A DNA stretch of 64,000 bases from Streptomyces gelaticus. Its GTDB lineage: Bacteria; Actinomycetota; Actinomycetes; Streptomycetales; Streptomycetaceae. This document shows, piece by piece, positions 51,043 to 61,121 of the stretch; position 1 is the first letter of the stretch, and every line of letters starts with the position of its first letter. The notes below the pieces were generated by a model. The model was given only the letters and a program-made list of their open reading frames with translations, was not told the origin of the DNA and searched no databases. The DNA lies in NCBI RefSeq assembly GCF_014649535.1, contig NZ_BMTF01000019.1, forward strand, positions 1 through 64,000, in the 5' to 3' direction. A program made the translations under genes and the position numbers.

Positions 51043-51775
51043 CGGGCTTGATGAGGTATCCCGCCCCTCGCCGGGTGTGGATCATCGATGACCGTCCCGC
51101 GTCGATCTTCTTGCGCAGATACGAGATGTACAGCTCGACGACGTTCGCCTGCCCGCCGAAGTCGTAGTTCCAGACCCGGTCGAGGATCTGCGCCTTGCTC
51201 AGCACCCGTCGCGGATTGCGCATCAGGTAGCGCAGCAGCTCGAACTCGGTCGCGGTGAGGTGGATGGACGTACCGCCCCGGCTCACCTCATGACTGTCCT
51301 CGTCGAGCACCAGGTCACCGACGACCAGCGTCGACTCACTGCGCACGGCCGCCGTACCGGACCGCCTGATCAGCCCGCGCAGCCGCGCCACGACCTCCTC
51401 CAGGCTGAACGGCTTGGTCACGTAGTCGTCGCCGCCCGCCGTGAGCCCGGCGATCCGGTCCTCCACCGCGTCGCGCGCGGTCAGGAAGAGGACAGGGACC
51501 TCGGAGAGCTCCCGGCGCAGTCCGCCGAGCACGGCGAGCCCGTCCGTGTCGGGCAGCATCACGTCGAGGATCACCGCATCGGGCCGGAAGTCGCGCGCCA
51601 TCCGGACGGCCCCGGCACCGTCCCCGGCGCTGCGTACCTCCCAGCCCTCGTAACGCAGCGCCATGGACAGCAGCTCGGCGAGCGGTGCCTCGTCGTCCAC
51701 CACGAGCACACGGACGGGGGTGCGGTCCGCCCTCAGCAGTTCGGTACGCCCCTGGGGCGAGGTCGTCGTCGTCAT
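51035..51775 (-). CDS. OmpR/PhoB-type response regulator
   Basis: 246 residues. Receiver with acidic DDE pocket (about 27-29), phospho-acceptor Asp-71 (ILDVMLPD) and Lys-121 (YVTKPF). The C-terminal winged helix (TATEFELLRYLMRNPRRVLS...VVELYISYLRKKID) is of the OmpR class. Partners with the kinase downstream and leads the operon that ends in two glycosyltransferases. First gene transcribed, from the gap at 51776-51857. Confidence 0.95.
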   Translation of the reverse strand: MTTTTSPQGRTELLRADRTPVRVLVVDDEAPLAELLSMALRYEGWEVRSAGDGAGAVRMARDFRPDAVILDVMLPDTDGLAVLGGLRRELSEVPVLFLTARDAVEDRIAGLTAGGDDYVTKPFSLEEVVARLRGLIRRSGTAAVRSESTLVVGDLVLDEDSHEVSRGGTSIHLTATEFELLRYLMRNPRRVLSKAQILDRVWNYDFGGQANVVELYISYLRKKIDAGRSSMIHTRRGAGYLIKPGE

Positions 51776-51857
51776 GCCCCCACCCTGTGAGGCTCCCCTG
51801 AAAGGGGCCTTACCCGAATCTGTGATTTCCCTGAGAAAGTACCGCCCCGACGGACCG

Positions 51858-52736
51858 TCAGCCCACGTCGAACAAAGCGCTCGCATTCCCGTGGCAGACC
51901 GCCCTCAGCCAGTCGTCCCCCAGCTCCAGCCTTTCCAGCGCGTGCAGTTGATGCACGTACGGGTACGGGATGTTCGGGAAGTCCGTGCCCAGCAGAATCC
52001 GGTCCCCGAGCGCGGCGAGCCGCCCCCGCTCCGCCGGCGGGAACGGCGTGAAGTCCTCCGTGAAGTCCGTGAACACCATCGTCGTGTCGAGCCGCACCTG
52101 CGGGTACGTCTCCGCCAGTGCCAGGAACTCCGCGTACTCCGGCATCCCCATGTGCGCCACGATCAGCGGCAGCCGGGGATGCCGGGCGAGCAGCCGGCCG
52201 ACCGGCTCGGGGCCGGTGTGCTTGCCGGGCGCCGGTCCCGAACCGCAGTGCATCACCACCGGGACCCCGGCCTCCGCGAGCAGCCCCCAGACCGGTTCCA
52301 GGAGCGGGTCGTTGGCGTCGTACGCGCCGACCTGGAGGTGCGACTTGAAGACCCGCGCCCCCGCCTCGACGGCCTCGCGCACATAGTCCGCCACGCCCTC
52401 CTCGGGGAAGAAGGTCGCGGTGTGCAGGCAGTCGGGCACCCGGCGCGCAAAGTCGGCCGCCCAGCCGTTCAGCCAGGCGGCCATCCCCGCCTTGTGCGGA
52501 TAGAGCATCGAGGTGAACCGGAGCACGCCGAACGAACGCAGCAGCGCGAGCCGTTCGTCCTCGTCGTGGCGGTACTCGATCGGCCACTCCATCCCGGTCA
52601 GCGGCCCCGCCGAGTCGAAGTACGCCCAGACCTTGCGGAGCACCCGCTCCGGCATGAAGTGCGTATGCACATCGATGATCCCGGGCAGACCCAGCCGCTC
52701 CCAGAACCGCCTGACGTCGTCGGCGTCACCACTCAT
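51858..52736 (-). CDS. Amidohydrolase family (TIM-barrel) metal enzyme
   Basis: 292 residues. Metal-binding HTH as DVHTHFMPE (about 22-30), VMHCGSG (His near 169), HMGMPEYAEF (His near 203) and the late Asp LLGTDFPN (about 256-259) fit the ACMSD/gamma-resorcylate-type amidohydrolases. Hydrolyses or decarboxylates small aromatic or cyclic compounds in the family; the substrate is unknown. Its promoter lies between it and the DUF2797 gene on the same strand. Confidence 0.9.
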   Translation of the reverse strand: MSGDADDVRRFWERLGLPGIIDVHTHFMPERVLRKVWAYFDSAGPLTGMEWPIEYRHDEDERLALLRSFGVLRFTSMLYPHKAGMAAWLNGWAADFARRVPDCLHTATFFPEEGVADYVREAVEAGARVFKSHLQVGAYDANDPLLEPVWGLLAEAGVPVVMHCGSGPAPGKHTGPEPVGRLLARHPRLPLIVAHMGMPEYAEFLALAETYPQVRLDTTMVFTDFTEDFTPFPPAERGRLAALGDRILLGTDFPNIPYPYVHQLHALERLELGDDWLRAVCHGNASALFDVG

Positions 52737-52773
52737 CCCGCGCCCCCTCACTGTCCGGACGATTCCGACGATC

Positions 52774-53658
52774 TCAGAACAGCCCGCCCTGCACGCCACC
52801 GCCCCCGATGTCGGTCAGCGGCACCCCCACCCCGGCCCGTGCGTCCGCCGCCGCCAGCTCCCACCCGGTCATCAGCCGGGTGTCCAGCACCACGGCCCCG
52901 TCCGCCGTCGCCAGATGCAGATCGGGCCCGGCCGCCGCCACCAGCCGCCCCGCGACCGCGCCCCCGGCCACCAACCCGGTGACCGCCCAGGCCACCTCGA
53001 CCTCGCCGTCGAGCCCGAACAGCCCCGCGTGGTCGACCGCCTCGAACGGCAACCGCGCCAGCGACTCCGGCCACCCGGCACCCTCCAGCGCCACGGCCCG
53101 CCCGTACAGCTCCGCCACCTCGGCACGGCGCTCCGCCGCCCCCGGCAGCGCCCCGCGCACGGCCCGCTTCCTCATGTACGGAATCCGGTCCGGCACCCCG
53201 AGCGCCGACCGCAGCACCTCCTCGGTCCGCCGGCACGCCATCAACGGCCCCCGTCCCAGCCAGCTGAACACCACGGCCCCCTGCTCACGCAGCCGCGCCG
53301 CCTCCCGTGCCTCGGCGGTGATCCCGACCTTCACCATCCCCGGCCCGAACCAGGCCAGATACACGCGGTACGTCCTCGGGTCATCGGCGATCGTGTCAGC
53401 AGCCACCGAATGCGCCCGGTCCAGCCGCGCACACTCCGGACACCGCGCCCCCGTGCTCCGCCCCGACACCGCGGCCCCCACCGGACACACGTTCCCGCGC
53501 GCCCCGACACAGCGCCGCTCCCCCTCGGCCCGGAACCCGAACTCCGTCCCGTACGCCTGCGCGCTCACCCGCACGACCCCGCCCCGCCGCCAGCCCAGCA
53601 CGGGCGGCCCCTGCGCGTCGGGCCACCGCAGCCCGGTGCACTGCCACGCCATGCCCAT
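52774..53658 (-). CDS. DUF2797 domain protein
   Basis: 294 residues. GGGGG seven bases before the ATG; starts MGMAWQCTGLRWPDAQGPP. Contains a Cys cluster (CVGARGNVCPV then CPECARLD, about 53-85) that may bind metal, and YRVYLAWFGPGMVKVGITAEARE (about 102-124), the conserved core of the family, which resembles the GIY-YIG-like or deaminase-like central part. The C-terminal half is Ala/Gly-rich. Function unknown. Confidence 0.85.
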   Translation of the reverse strand: MGMAWQCTGLRWPDAQGPPVLGWRRGGVVRVSAQAYGTEFGFRAEGERRCVGARGNVCPVGAAVSGRSTGARCPECARLDRAHSVAADTIADDPRTYRVYLAWFGPGMVKVGITAEAREAARLREQGAVVFSWLGRGPLMACRRTEEVLRSALGVPDRIPYMRKRAVRGALPGAAERRAEVAELYGRAVALEGAGWPESLARLPFEAVDHAGLFGLDGEVEVAWAVTGLVAGGAVAGRLVAAAGPDLHLATADGAVVLDTRLMTGWELAAADARAGVGVPLTDIGGGGVQGGLF

Positions 53659-53698
53659 GGTCGAACCCCCGGCTTCCGATACAGAGGGAGGAAACAGC

Positions 53699-53732
53699 AA
53701 GAGGCCCCCGGGATTTCTCCTGGGGGCCTCTT
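53699..53732 (-). terminator. Terminator of tRNA-Arg(ACG)
   Basis: AAGAGGCCCCC (53699-53709) / GGGGGCCTCTT (53722-53732), a perfect 11-bp stem with a 12-base loop. It begins 9 bases after the tRNA 3' end on the minus strand. Confidence 0.85.
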
Positions 53733-53740
53733 GCTTGCTG

Positions 53741-53813
53741 TGCACTCGGCAGGATTCGAACCTGCAACCTTCTGATCCGTAGTCAGATGCTCTATCCGTT
53801 AAGCTACGAGTGC
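53741..53813 (-). tRNA. tRNA-Arg(ACG)
   Basis: Read on the minus strand: acceptor GCACTCG pairs with CGAGTGC. Anticodon arm TCTGA-CTACGGA-TCAGA shows anticodon ACG. T-arm GGTTCGAATCC. Discriminator A, no encoded CCA. This is the substrate class for TadA, encoded at 18.8 kb. Confidence 0.97.
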
Positions 53814-54388
53814 TTGTGCTTCCCGGTTTTTTCTTCCCGGTCGGCGTTGCGAGAACAACATTACATGACCTGCGCCGTAGCGCGAAATCCATTAGCCAAA
53901 CCCGCCCCGACCTGGGGAAACACCATGATCGGCAGCTGCGCGGGAGTGCCGGTGCGCCTCTGCGGGCGGTCGGCGGACGGCTCGGGTCCGCATGCTGCCG
54001 AAGCCCCGCCACCTGCAGCGAGGCCCGGGACGCGCGCCAGCGTCCCCCGTCTCCACGGATGTTCACGCGGCCGCCGACGCGGCGGCGCCGGGGGCGTCAA
54101 CTCCGGCGGTGACCGATTCACCCTGGGAGGGGTGGGCACAAGAGGCACAGCGGAGGTTTCCGGCCACGACGGGGCGGGCGGGAGAGAACCAGGAGGCGCG
54201 GACAAGGGGCGCGGCGCACTGGCGGCGGCACGGGCGAGCGTGCGTGCGACGGGAGCCGCCAGGGAGGGTTCCGCAAACCTGCCGAGCAGGTTCGGCCGGA
54301 CCCCCCAGTTGATCGCTTTACGCGATCACCCGAACGCATTGCGCTACGAGACCCGTCGTCAGCCACCGGAACGGCGCTGAAAACGACT
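53814..54388. other. 575-base gap between two tRNA genes
   Basis: No supported gene. Several overlapping open frames in all phases are Pro/Arg/Ser-rich and typical of high-GC noise. The segment between tRNAs may be a scar of past integration, but no direct repeat of a tRNA 3' end was found. Confidence 0.4.
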
Positions 54389-54422
54389 CAGGGAGTTCAG
54401 CCGATACAGGCTGAACTCCCTG
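54389..54422 (-). terminator. Terminator of tRNA-Ser(GCT)
   Basis: CAGGGAGTTCAGCC (54389-54402) / GGCTGAACTCCCTG (54409-54422), a perfect 14-bp stem with a 6-base loop. It lies just beyond the tRNA 3' end on the minus strand. Confidence 0.85.
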
Positions 54423-54431
54423 GTCAGAGAG

Positions 54432-54522
54432 CGGAGGCGGAGGGATTTGAACCCTCGATGGGCTTTAAGACCCAAACCGCATTAGCAGTGCGGCGCCATA
54501 GACCGGACTAGGCGACGCCTCC
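54432..54522 (-). tRNA. tRNA-Ser(GCT)
   Basis: Minus-strand class II tRNA. Acceptor GGAGGCG pairs with CGCCTCC; anticodon arm CCGCA-CTGCTAA-TGCGG shows GCT. A long variable arm (GGTCTTAAAGCCC region) is present. Discriminator G, no CCA encoded. 91 bases. Confidence 0.96.
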
Positions 54523-54592
54523 AGCACACCCCGCGCGAGCGCGAGTGGTGCGTGCAGATGATGACACAGTTGCGCGGTGCGTCACCAATCGA

Positions 54593-54610
54593 TGCCTACG
54601 GTACTAGGCA
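54593..54610. promoter_or_regulatory. Inverted repeat TGCCTA-N6-TAGGCA upstream of the inhibitor gene
   Basis: A 6-bp inverted repeat with a 6-base centre, about 140 bases upstream of the SSI-type gene. Possible operator; no candidate reader. Confidence 0.35.
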
Positions 54611-54749
54611 CTCGGCCGTGAGGGCAAAGCCCCTGCGGTTGCGCAACGCCGTGGCGTGCGGAGCGTTAGTGATGGTGGAGGCACTGCCCTCCCGTCCTTC
54701 CGTCCGTTCCACCGGCACCTCGCCGAAGTGCACGAGCACAGGAGCCCGC

Positions 54750-55205
54750 ATGCTGCGCCGCCTCGCCCTCACCGCCGTCGCGTCCCTCGCCGCGCTGTCC
54801 GCCGCCGCACCGGCCGCGACCGCGGCCACCGGCCCCCTTCCGCTGCCGTTGCCGCTGCCCGCGCTGCGGGACGACGCCCGCACCCGGCTGACGATCACGG
54901 TCTCGGGCTCGGAGAACCCCGCGGCCGAGGGCACCTTCGAGCTGAGGTGCGCTCCGGCGGGCGGCAGTCACCCGGTGGCGGAGCGGGCCTGCGAACGGCT
55001 GGACGAGCTGGCGGGCGAGGGCGCGGACCCGTTCGCCCCGGTGCCCGGGGACGCGCTGTGCACCCAGCAGTTCGGGGGCCCGGCCGCCGCCCGGGTCGCC
55101 GGAACCTGGCAGGGGCGGCGCATCGACACGGTCTTCAGCCGGTCCGACGGCTGCGAGATCTCCCGCTGGAACAACCTGGGGCCGGTGCTGCCGAACGTCC
55201 GCTGA
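54750..55205 (+). CDS. SSI-family secreted serine protease inhibitor
   Basis: 151 residues. Signal peptide (about 1-26, LALTAVASLAALSAAAPAATAA). The SSI fold is recognised by LTITVSGSENPAAEGTFELRC, the first Cys pair CAPAGGSHPVAERAC, and CTQQFGGPAAARVAGTWQGR then CEISRWNNL at the end. The usual reactive-site region before CTxxYDP is altered here (PGDALCTQQFGGP), so protease specificity may differ from classical SSI. Exported subtilisin-type inhibitors act on extracellular proteases, including those of development. GGAG lies before the ATG. Confidence 0.9.
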   Translation: MLRRLALTAVASLAALSAAAPAATAATGPLPLPLPLPALRDDARTRLTITVSGSENPAAEGTFELRCAPAGGSHPVAERACERLDELAGEGADPFAPVPGDALCTQQFGGPAAARVAGTWQGRRIDTVFSRSDGCEISRWNNLGPVLPNVR

Positions 55206-55385
55206 CCGGGCCGCAGCGGACGGATTCGTACACGGTATGCACAGGACCTTGGTGAGAGCTCCTCCTCATCCACAGCCCCACGTTCCTTCGCTGCCTTTAG
55301 ACTCCTCCAGTGACAGCCCGCGGCCCGAGGGGCAAGATGGGGCCCGCTGTCGGCAAGGTGCGGTAATCAGGGAGGAAGCGTCGTC

Positions 55386-58300
55386 GTGAGCAGCAGGCCA
55401 TCCCGGGGCACTGCTCGCCTCGCAGCCATACTCGATGCACTCCCCGACGGGCTGCTGCTCGTCAACTGCAACGGCACGGTCGTCAACGCCAACACCATCG
55501 CCCTCGAAATGTTCGAGACGCCGGGCACCGCGCTCGTCGGTCGCGGGCTCCTCGATCTGCTGCCCGAGTTCGACTCCAAGCTGATCCCGGGCTCGATGCG
55601 CCGCCCGGACGCCGCCGCCGGCCGCGGCCGCACGAAGCCGACCCGGATGACCGCGCGGCGGACCGACGGCACCGAGTACCCCGTCGAGGTCACCAGCGCC
55701 GGCCTGGAGGACGGACACGCCGCGTACAACGACTTCCAGAGCACCTACAGCGGCAGCTACACGGGCGACGAGCTGCTGATGCTCGTCGTACGGGATCTGT
55801 CGGGCACCGTGGACACCGAGGCCGAACTGGCCCGTTCGCAGCGGCAGACCGAGATGATCCTGCGGGCGGCGGCCGAGGGCGTGGTCGGCACGGACACCGA
55901 GGGCCGGGTCGTCCTGGTCAACCCCGCCGCCGCGCAGATCCTCGGCTTCCGCGCCAGCGACCTGGGCGGCCAGGAGCTGCATCCGCTGATCCTGCACTCG
56001 CGGGCGGAGGGCGAGCCGTTCCCGTACGAGGAATCGCCGCTCGCCGACACCCTCAGGTCCGGGCGCAAGCACCGGGTGCGCGGCCAGGTCCTGTGGTCCA
56101 AGAGCGGCGCGCAGGTGCCGGTCGATCTGACCACCGCCCCGGTCCGGGACGGCGACCAGCTGGTCGGCGCCGTCATGACGTTCACCGACCGCAGGCCGTA
56201 CGAGCAGCTCGGTGCCCAGCACCGGACCGAGGTCGCCGAACTGACCGAGAACCACACCGCGGAACTCGCCGAGCTGACGGAGCGGCACAGCACGGAGCTG
56301 GCCGACCGGACCGAGCGGTACGCGGCCGAACTGGAGGCGCAGGCCGACCTGCTGGCGGCGCTGACCGCCCGGCACACCCAGCTCACCGCCGTGCTCGGCG
56401 AATCGCTGCGCGGCCCGCTGGAGGAGCTGCGCGGCGAACTGTCCACGCTCGCCGCCGACCCGGCGGGGCAGCTGTGGCCCGAGGCGAACCAGATCCTGCA
56501 CCACCTGGCCGCGGGCTACGCCCGGATGACCACCCTCGTCGACAACGTGCTCGGCTACCAGCGCCTGGACGCCGGCTCCGAGAAGCTGGTCAAGTCGAAC
56601 GTGCTGCTGGACTCGGTCGTGACGGCCGGTATCGACGCGGCCGTCGAGCTGATCGGTCCCGGGCGCGCCCAGTTCGCCGTGCACGCGCCGCCGATCGAGG
56701 CCGAGGTGGACGCGGCCCGGCTGGTGACCGCGCTCGCCCATCTGGTCGCGGACGTCGCCGGGGTCGACTCGACCGGCAAGGCCCGGATGATGCCCGGCGG
56801 CGGGTACGTCGACTCCACGGTCGTCGTCGCGGCGGCGCAGCGCGGTGAGGTCGTACGGATCGAGGTGCGCGGACCGTTCGCCGGGGGTGACCCGGTGCAC
56901 GAGCCGATCGTGCGCGGGATCGTGCGGGCGCACGGCGGCGTGCTCCAGACGCACGAGGTGCCGGGGATGAGCGGCAGCGCTTATGTGCTCGAAGTGCCCT
57001 TGGGCGCCGGTTCGGGGACGGTGACGGCGCCCGCCTCCGAGCCGGAGCCGGAGGCCGGCGTGCAGCCCGCTCCCGGGCCCGAGGCGGCGCAGCAGCCCGG
57101 CGGCGGGCGGCGACGCGCGCGGCGGGCGTCCACGGACGCGTTCCTGGAGAGCCCGGTGGGCGGTTCCGGGGCGGGTGACGGGTCCGGCGGTGACACGGCG
57201 GCGGCCGAGCCGACGGGGCGGCGGCGGGCGCGCCGCGAGCCCGGCGCGGAGGACGAGCGCGCGGTGCCGGGGGCGCAGGACACGCAGGGCGGGGGTTCGG
57301 GGCGCAGGCGGGGGCGGCCGAGTCCGGCCGAGGCCGGGGTCCAGCTGCCCGAGCAGGCACAGGGGCAGGGCGCCGGGCAGGCGTTGGCGCTGCCCGCGGC
57401 CGCCGCGCCGTCCGAGGGAGCCGTGGTGACGGCGGCCGAGGGCGCGCAGGGCGGCGGCGCCCGGCCGCAGCTGGGCCAGACCGTGCCGCCGCAGGGCGTT
57501 CCGGCCGAGGGGCAGATCCCGGTGCCCGTGCCTGCGGGCGGTCACCGTGCGCGTCGGGGCGCCGAGAACCAGCTGGCCCTGCCGGCTCCGGCGGCCGCTC
57601 CCGCCGCCGGTTCCGAGGGCGGCCCGCAGCCCGGTGACGGCTCCGGGGCCGGACCCGCGCAGGCTCCTCAGCCGACCGGGCGGCGGGCCCGGCGGGCGTT
57701 GGCCGCCACCCAGGAGCGGGCCGCCCAGGCCGAGCCCGCAGGGCCCCGGACCGCCTTCGCTCTCCCGCCCGCGGAGGCCGACCGGTCCCCGGCCACGGCT
57801 TCCGACGCGGCGGCCGGCGCGGACGCCTCGCTGCCGGGCCGCCATGACGCCGTACGCATCGCGCCGGGCGAGGACCACACACCGCCGCAGGCCCATCCCG
57901 TACCGACCGGCCGTCGCCGGGCCCCGCGCTCCGAGGCGCCCGAGCTGCCCGGTGGGCCCGATGCGCCCGCCGTCCCGGGCGAGCGGGCCGAGGAGCCGCC
58001 CGGCGGCGGTGCGGACCGGACCGCGGCCGGACCGACCGCGCACGCCACCGGCGATACGGCCGTTCCGGGCTCCCCGGAAAGCGCGGAGGACCACCCGCAG
58101 AACGTCCCGCCCGTGGTGGACGCGCGTCGACAGCCGCTGCCCGCGGAGGCGCCGATGCCCGGCGGTTCGCCGGACTCGACGCAGGGGCGCGCGTTCAGTG
58201 TGCGGACGCTCGGGCAGGGCGTGCCCTTCGCCCAGCACCTCGCGCACCAGCAGAACCAGACGCTCGGCGGTGCCGGCCGGCGCCGCAAGCTCGCCGCGCC

Positions 58301-59258
58301 GCCGGAGGACGAGCCCACCTCGCAGGCCGTGCCGTCCCCGTCCGTCCCCGCCGGTCCGGCACAGGTCCCGGGTCAGGGGCCGGGGCAGCGGCGCTCCGCG
58401 CCGGAGGCCGAGGGACGCGCGTACGCGATAGGGGCGCCCGACGAGGGCGCCGAGGGGCCGGAGCCGCTGGACGGTCCGGGTGGCGCGGTCGAGGTCGCCA
58501 ACCGTCCGTCGCCGCAGCCGGTCGACGACGAGCTGCCCCCGGAGCCGCTGGACAACCCGCGCCGGCTGCTCGTCTGGCCCGCGCCCGATGTCTCCACCCA
58601 GCAGGCACTGAGCGACCGCGGCTACCGGCCGGTGATCGTGCACTCGCGCGAGGAGGTCGACGCCCAGATCGCGGCGTTCCCCGCCGCGCTCTTCGTCGAT
58701 CCGCTGACCGGCCCGATCACCCGCAAGGCCCTCCAGTCGCTGCGCCAGGCGGCGGTGGCGGCCGAGGTCCCGGTACTGGTGACGGCCGGGCTCGGGCAGG
58801 CCTCGCGGGAGGCGGCGTACGGTGCCGACCCCGCCGTGCTCCTCAAGGCGCTCGCCCCGCGCGACAGCGAACAGCATCCGCCCCGGGTGCTGTTGATCGA
58901 GGAGCACGAGGAGATCGCGCTGGCGCTGACGGAGAGTCTGGAGCGCCGCGGCATGCAGGTGGCGCGGGCCTCCACGGACAGCGAGGCGGTGTCGCTCGCC
59001 ACCCGGATGCGGCCCAATCTGGTGGTGATGGACCTGATGCAGGTACGCCGCCGCCGGGCCGGGATCGTCGACTGGCTGCGTGCGAACGGTCAGTTGAACC
59101 GGACCCCGCTGGTCATCTACACCTCCGCCGACATGACCGGGTCGGAGCTGCCGAAGCTCAGCTCGGGCGAGACCGTGCTCTTCCTGGCCGAACGGTCCAC
59201 GAGCGAAGAGGTCCAGGCCCGCATCGTCGATCTGCTCGCGAAGATCGGTACGAACTGA
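55386..59258 (+). CDS. Large PAS-domain signalling protein with degenerate kinase and receiver modules
   Basis: 1,290 residues. Two PAS domains (about 12-140 and 155-275), a coiled coil with TEVAELTENHTAELAELTER (about 278-300), then a histidine-kinase-like DHp where the usual SHELRTPL reads LGESLRGPL (about 337), so the phospho-acceptor His is absent. The ATPase part has lost the N-box Asn (LAHLVADVAG). A ~515-residue Ala/Pro/Gly/Arg-rich region (about 540-1055) follows. Two receiver-like domains are at the end: the first keeps Asp in FVDPLTG and Lys in LLKAL; the second has EE instead of DD at the acidic pocket, keeps VVMDLM and lacks the Lys. Likely a sensing scaffold or pseudokinase. GTG start with GGAGG 10 bases upstream. 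Confidence 0.85.
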   Translation: MSSRPSRGTARLAAILDALPDGLLLVNCNGTVVNANTIALEMFETPGTALVGRGLLDLLPEFDSKLIPGSMRRPDAAAGRGRTKPTRMTARRTDGTEYPVEVTSAGLEDGHAAYNDFQSTYSGSYTGDELLMLVVRDLSGTVDTEAELARSQRQTEMILRAAAEGVVGTDTEGRVVLVNPAAAQILGFRASDLGGQELHPLILHSRAEGEPFPYEESPLADTLRSGRKHRVRGQVLWSKSGAQVPVDLTTAPVRDGDQLVGAVMTFTDRRPYEQLGAQHRTEVAELTENHTAELAELTERHSTELADRTERYAAELEAQADLLAALTARHTQLTAVLGESLRGPLEELRGELSTLAADPAGQLWPEANQILHHLAAGYARMTTLVDNVLGYQRLDAGSEKLVKSNVLLDSVVTAGIDAAVELIGPGRAQFAVHAPPIEAEVDAARLVTALAHLVADVAGVDSTGKARMMPGGGYVDSTVVVAAAQRGEVVRIEVRGPFAGGDPVHEPIVRGIVRAHGGVLQTHEVPGMSGSAYVLEVPLGAGSGTVTAPASEPEPEAGVQPAPGPEAAQQPGGGRRRARRASTDAFLESPVGGSGAGDGSGGDTAAAEPTGRRRARREPGAEDERAVPGAQDTQGGGSGRRRGRPSPAEAGVQLPEQAQGQGAGQALALPAAAAPSEGAVVTAAEGAQGGGARPQLGQTVPPQGVPAEGQIPVPVPAGGHRARRGAENQLALPAPAAAPAAGSEGGPQPGDGSGAGPAQAPQPTGRRARRALAATQERAAQAEPAGPRTAFALPPAEADRSPATASDAAAGADASLPGRHDAVRIAPGEDHTPPQAHPVPTGRRRAPRSEAPELPGGPDAPAVPGERAEEPPGGGADRTAAGPTAHATGDTAVPGSPESAEDHPQNVPPVVDARRQPLPAEAPMPGGSPDSTQGRAFSVRTLGQGVPFAQHLAHQQNQTLGGAGRRRKLAAPPEDEPTSQAVPSPSVPAGPAQVPGQGPGQRRSAPEAEGRAYAIGAPDEGAEGPEPLDGPGGAVEVANRPSPQPVDDELPPEPLDNPRRLLVWPAPDVSTQQALSDRGYRPVIVHSREEVDAQIAAFPAALFVDPLTGPITRKALQSLRQAAVAAEVPVLVTAGLGQASREAAYGADPAVLLKALAPRDSEQHPPRVLLIEEHEEIALALTESLERRGMQVARASTDSEAVSLATRMRPNLVVMDLMQVRRRRAGIVDWLRANGQLNRTPLVIYTSADMTGSELPKLSSGETVLFLAERSTSEEVQARIVDLLAKIGTN

Positions 59259-59264
59259 GACGCG

Positions 59265-59316
59265 GGACACGGCGGGGGCGATACGGGAGTCGTCCCGTAC
59301 CACCCCCGCCGTGTCC
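59265..59316. terminator. 24-bp hairpin between convergent genes
   Basis: Arms 59265-59288 and 59293-59316 (GGACACGGCGGGGG... and ...CCCCCGCCGTGTCC) pair in 22 of 24 positions around a 4-base loop. Serves both the PAS gene and the acyl-CoA ligase gene. Confidence 0.85.
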
Positions 59317-59327
59317 GCGGGCCCGGC

Positions 59328-60977
<1,650 letters not shown>

Positions 60978-61029
60978 GGCGTCCTCCCGGTGGGCGCTAC
61001 GCGGCAGTAAGGTTGGCCTGATTCTGCTC

Positions 61030-61047
61030 ACATACCGTTTGGTATGT
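61030..61047. promoter_or_regulatory. Palindromic operator ACATACC-GTTT-GGTATGT
   Basis: Perfect 7-bp arms (61030-61036, 61041-61047) around a 4-base centre. It is 53 bases upstream of the acyl-CoA ligase start, typical of TetR-type fatty-acid regulators. The regulator is not in the window. Confidence 0.65.
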
Positions 61048-61121
61048 CACTAGTTCCGGGAGTACGAATCGGCTTCGATCGGCAAAATCACACCTGGCCG
61101 GTGCGGCGGCACCGACAGGGG

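Noticed and set aside
53814-54388. Overlapping open frames in all phases between the two tRNA genes
   Set aside because: Compositions are Pro/Arg/Ser-rich with no protein-like order; no ribosome sites; the region lies between tRNA terminators.
55266-59303. Minus-strand 1,345-codon frame opposite the PAS protein
   Set aside because: Antisense open frame typical of high GC; no motif or ribosome site.
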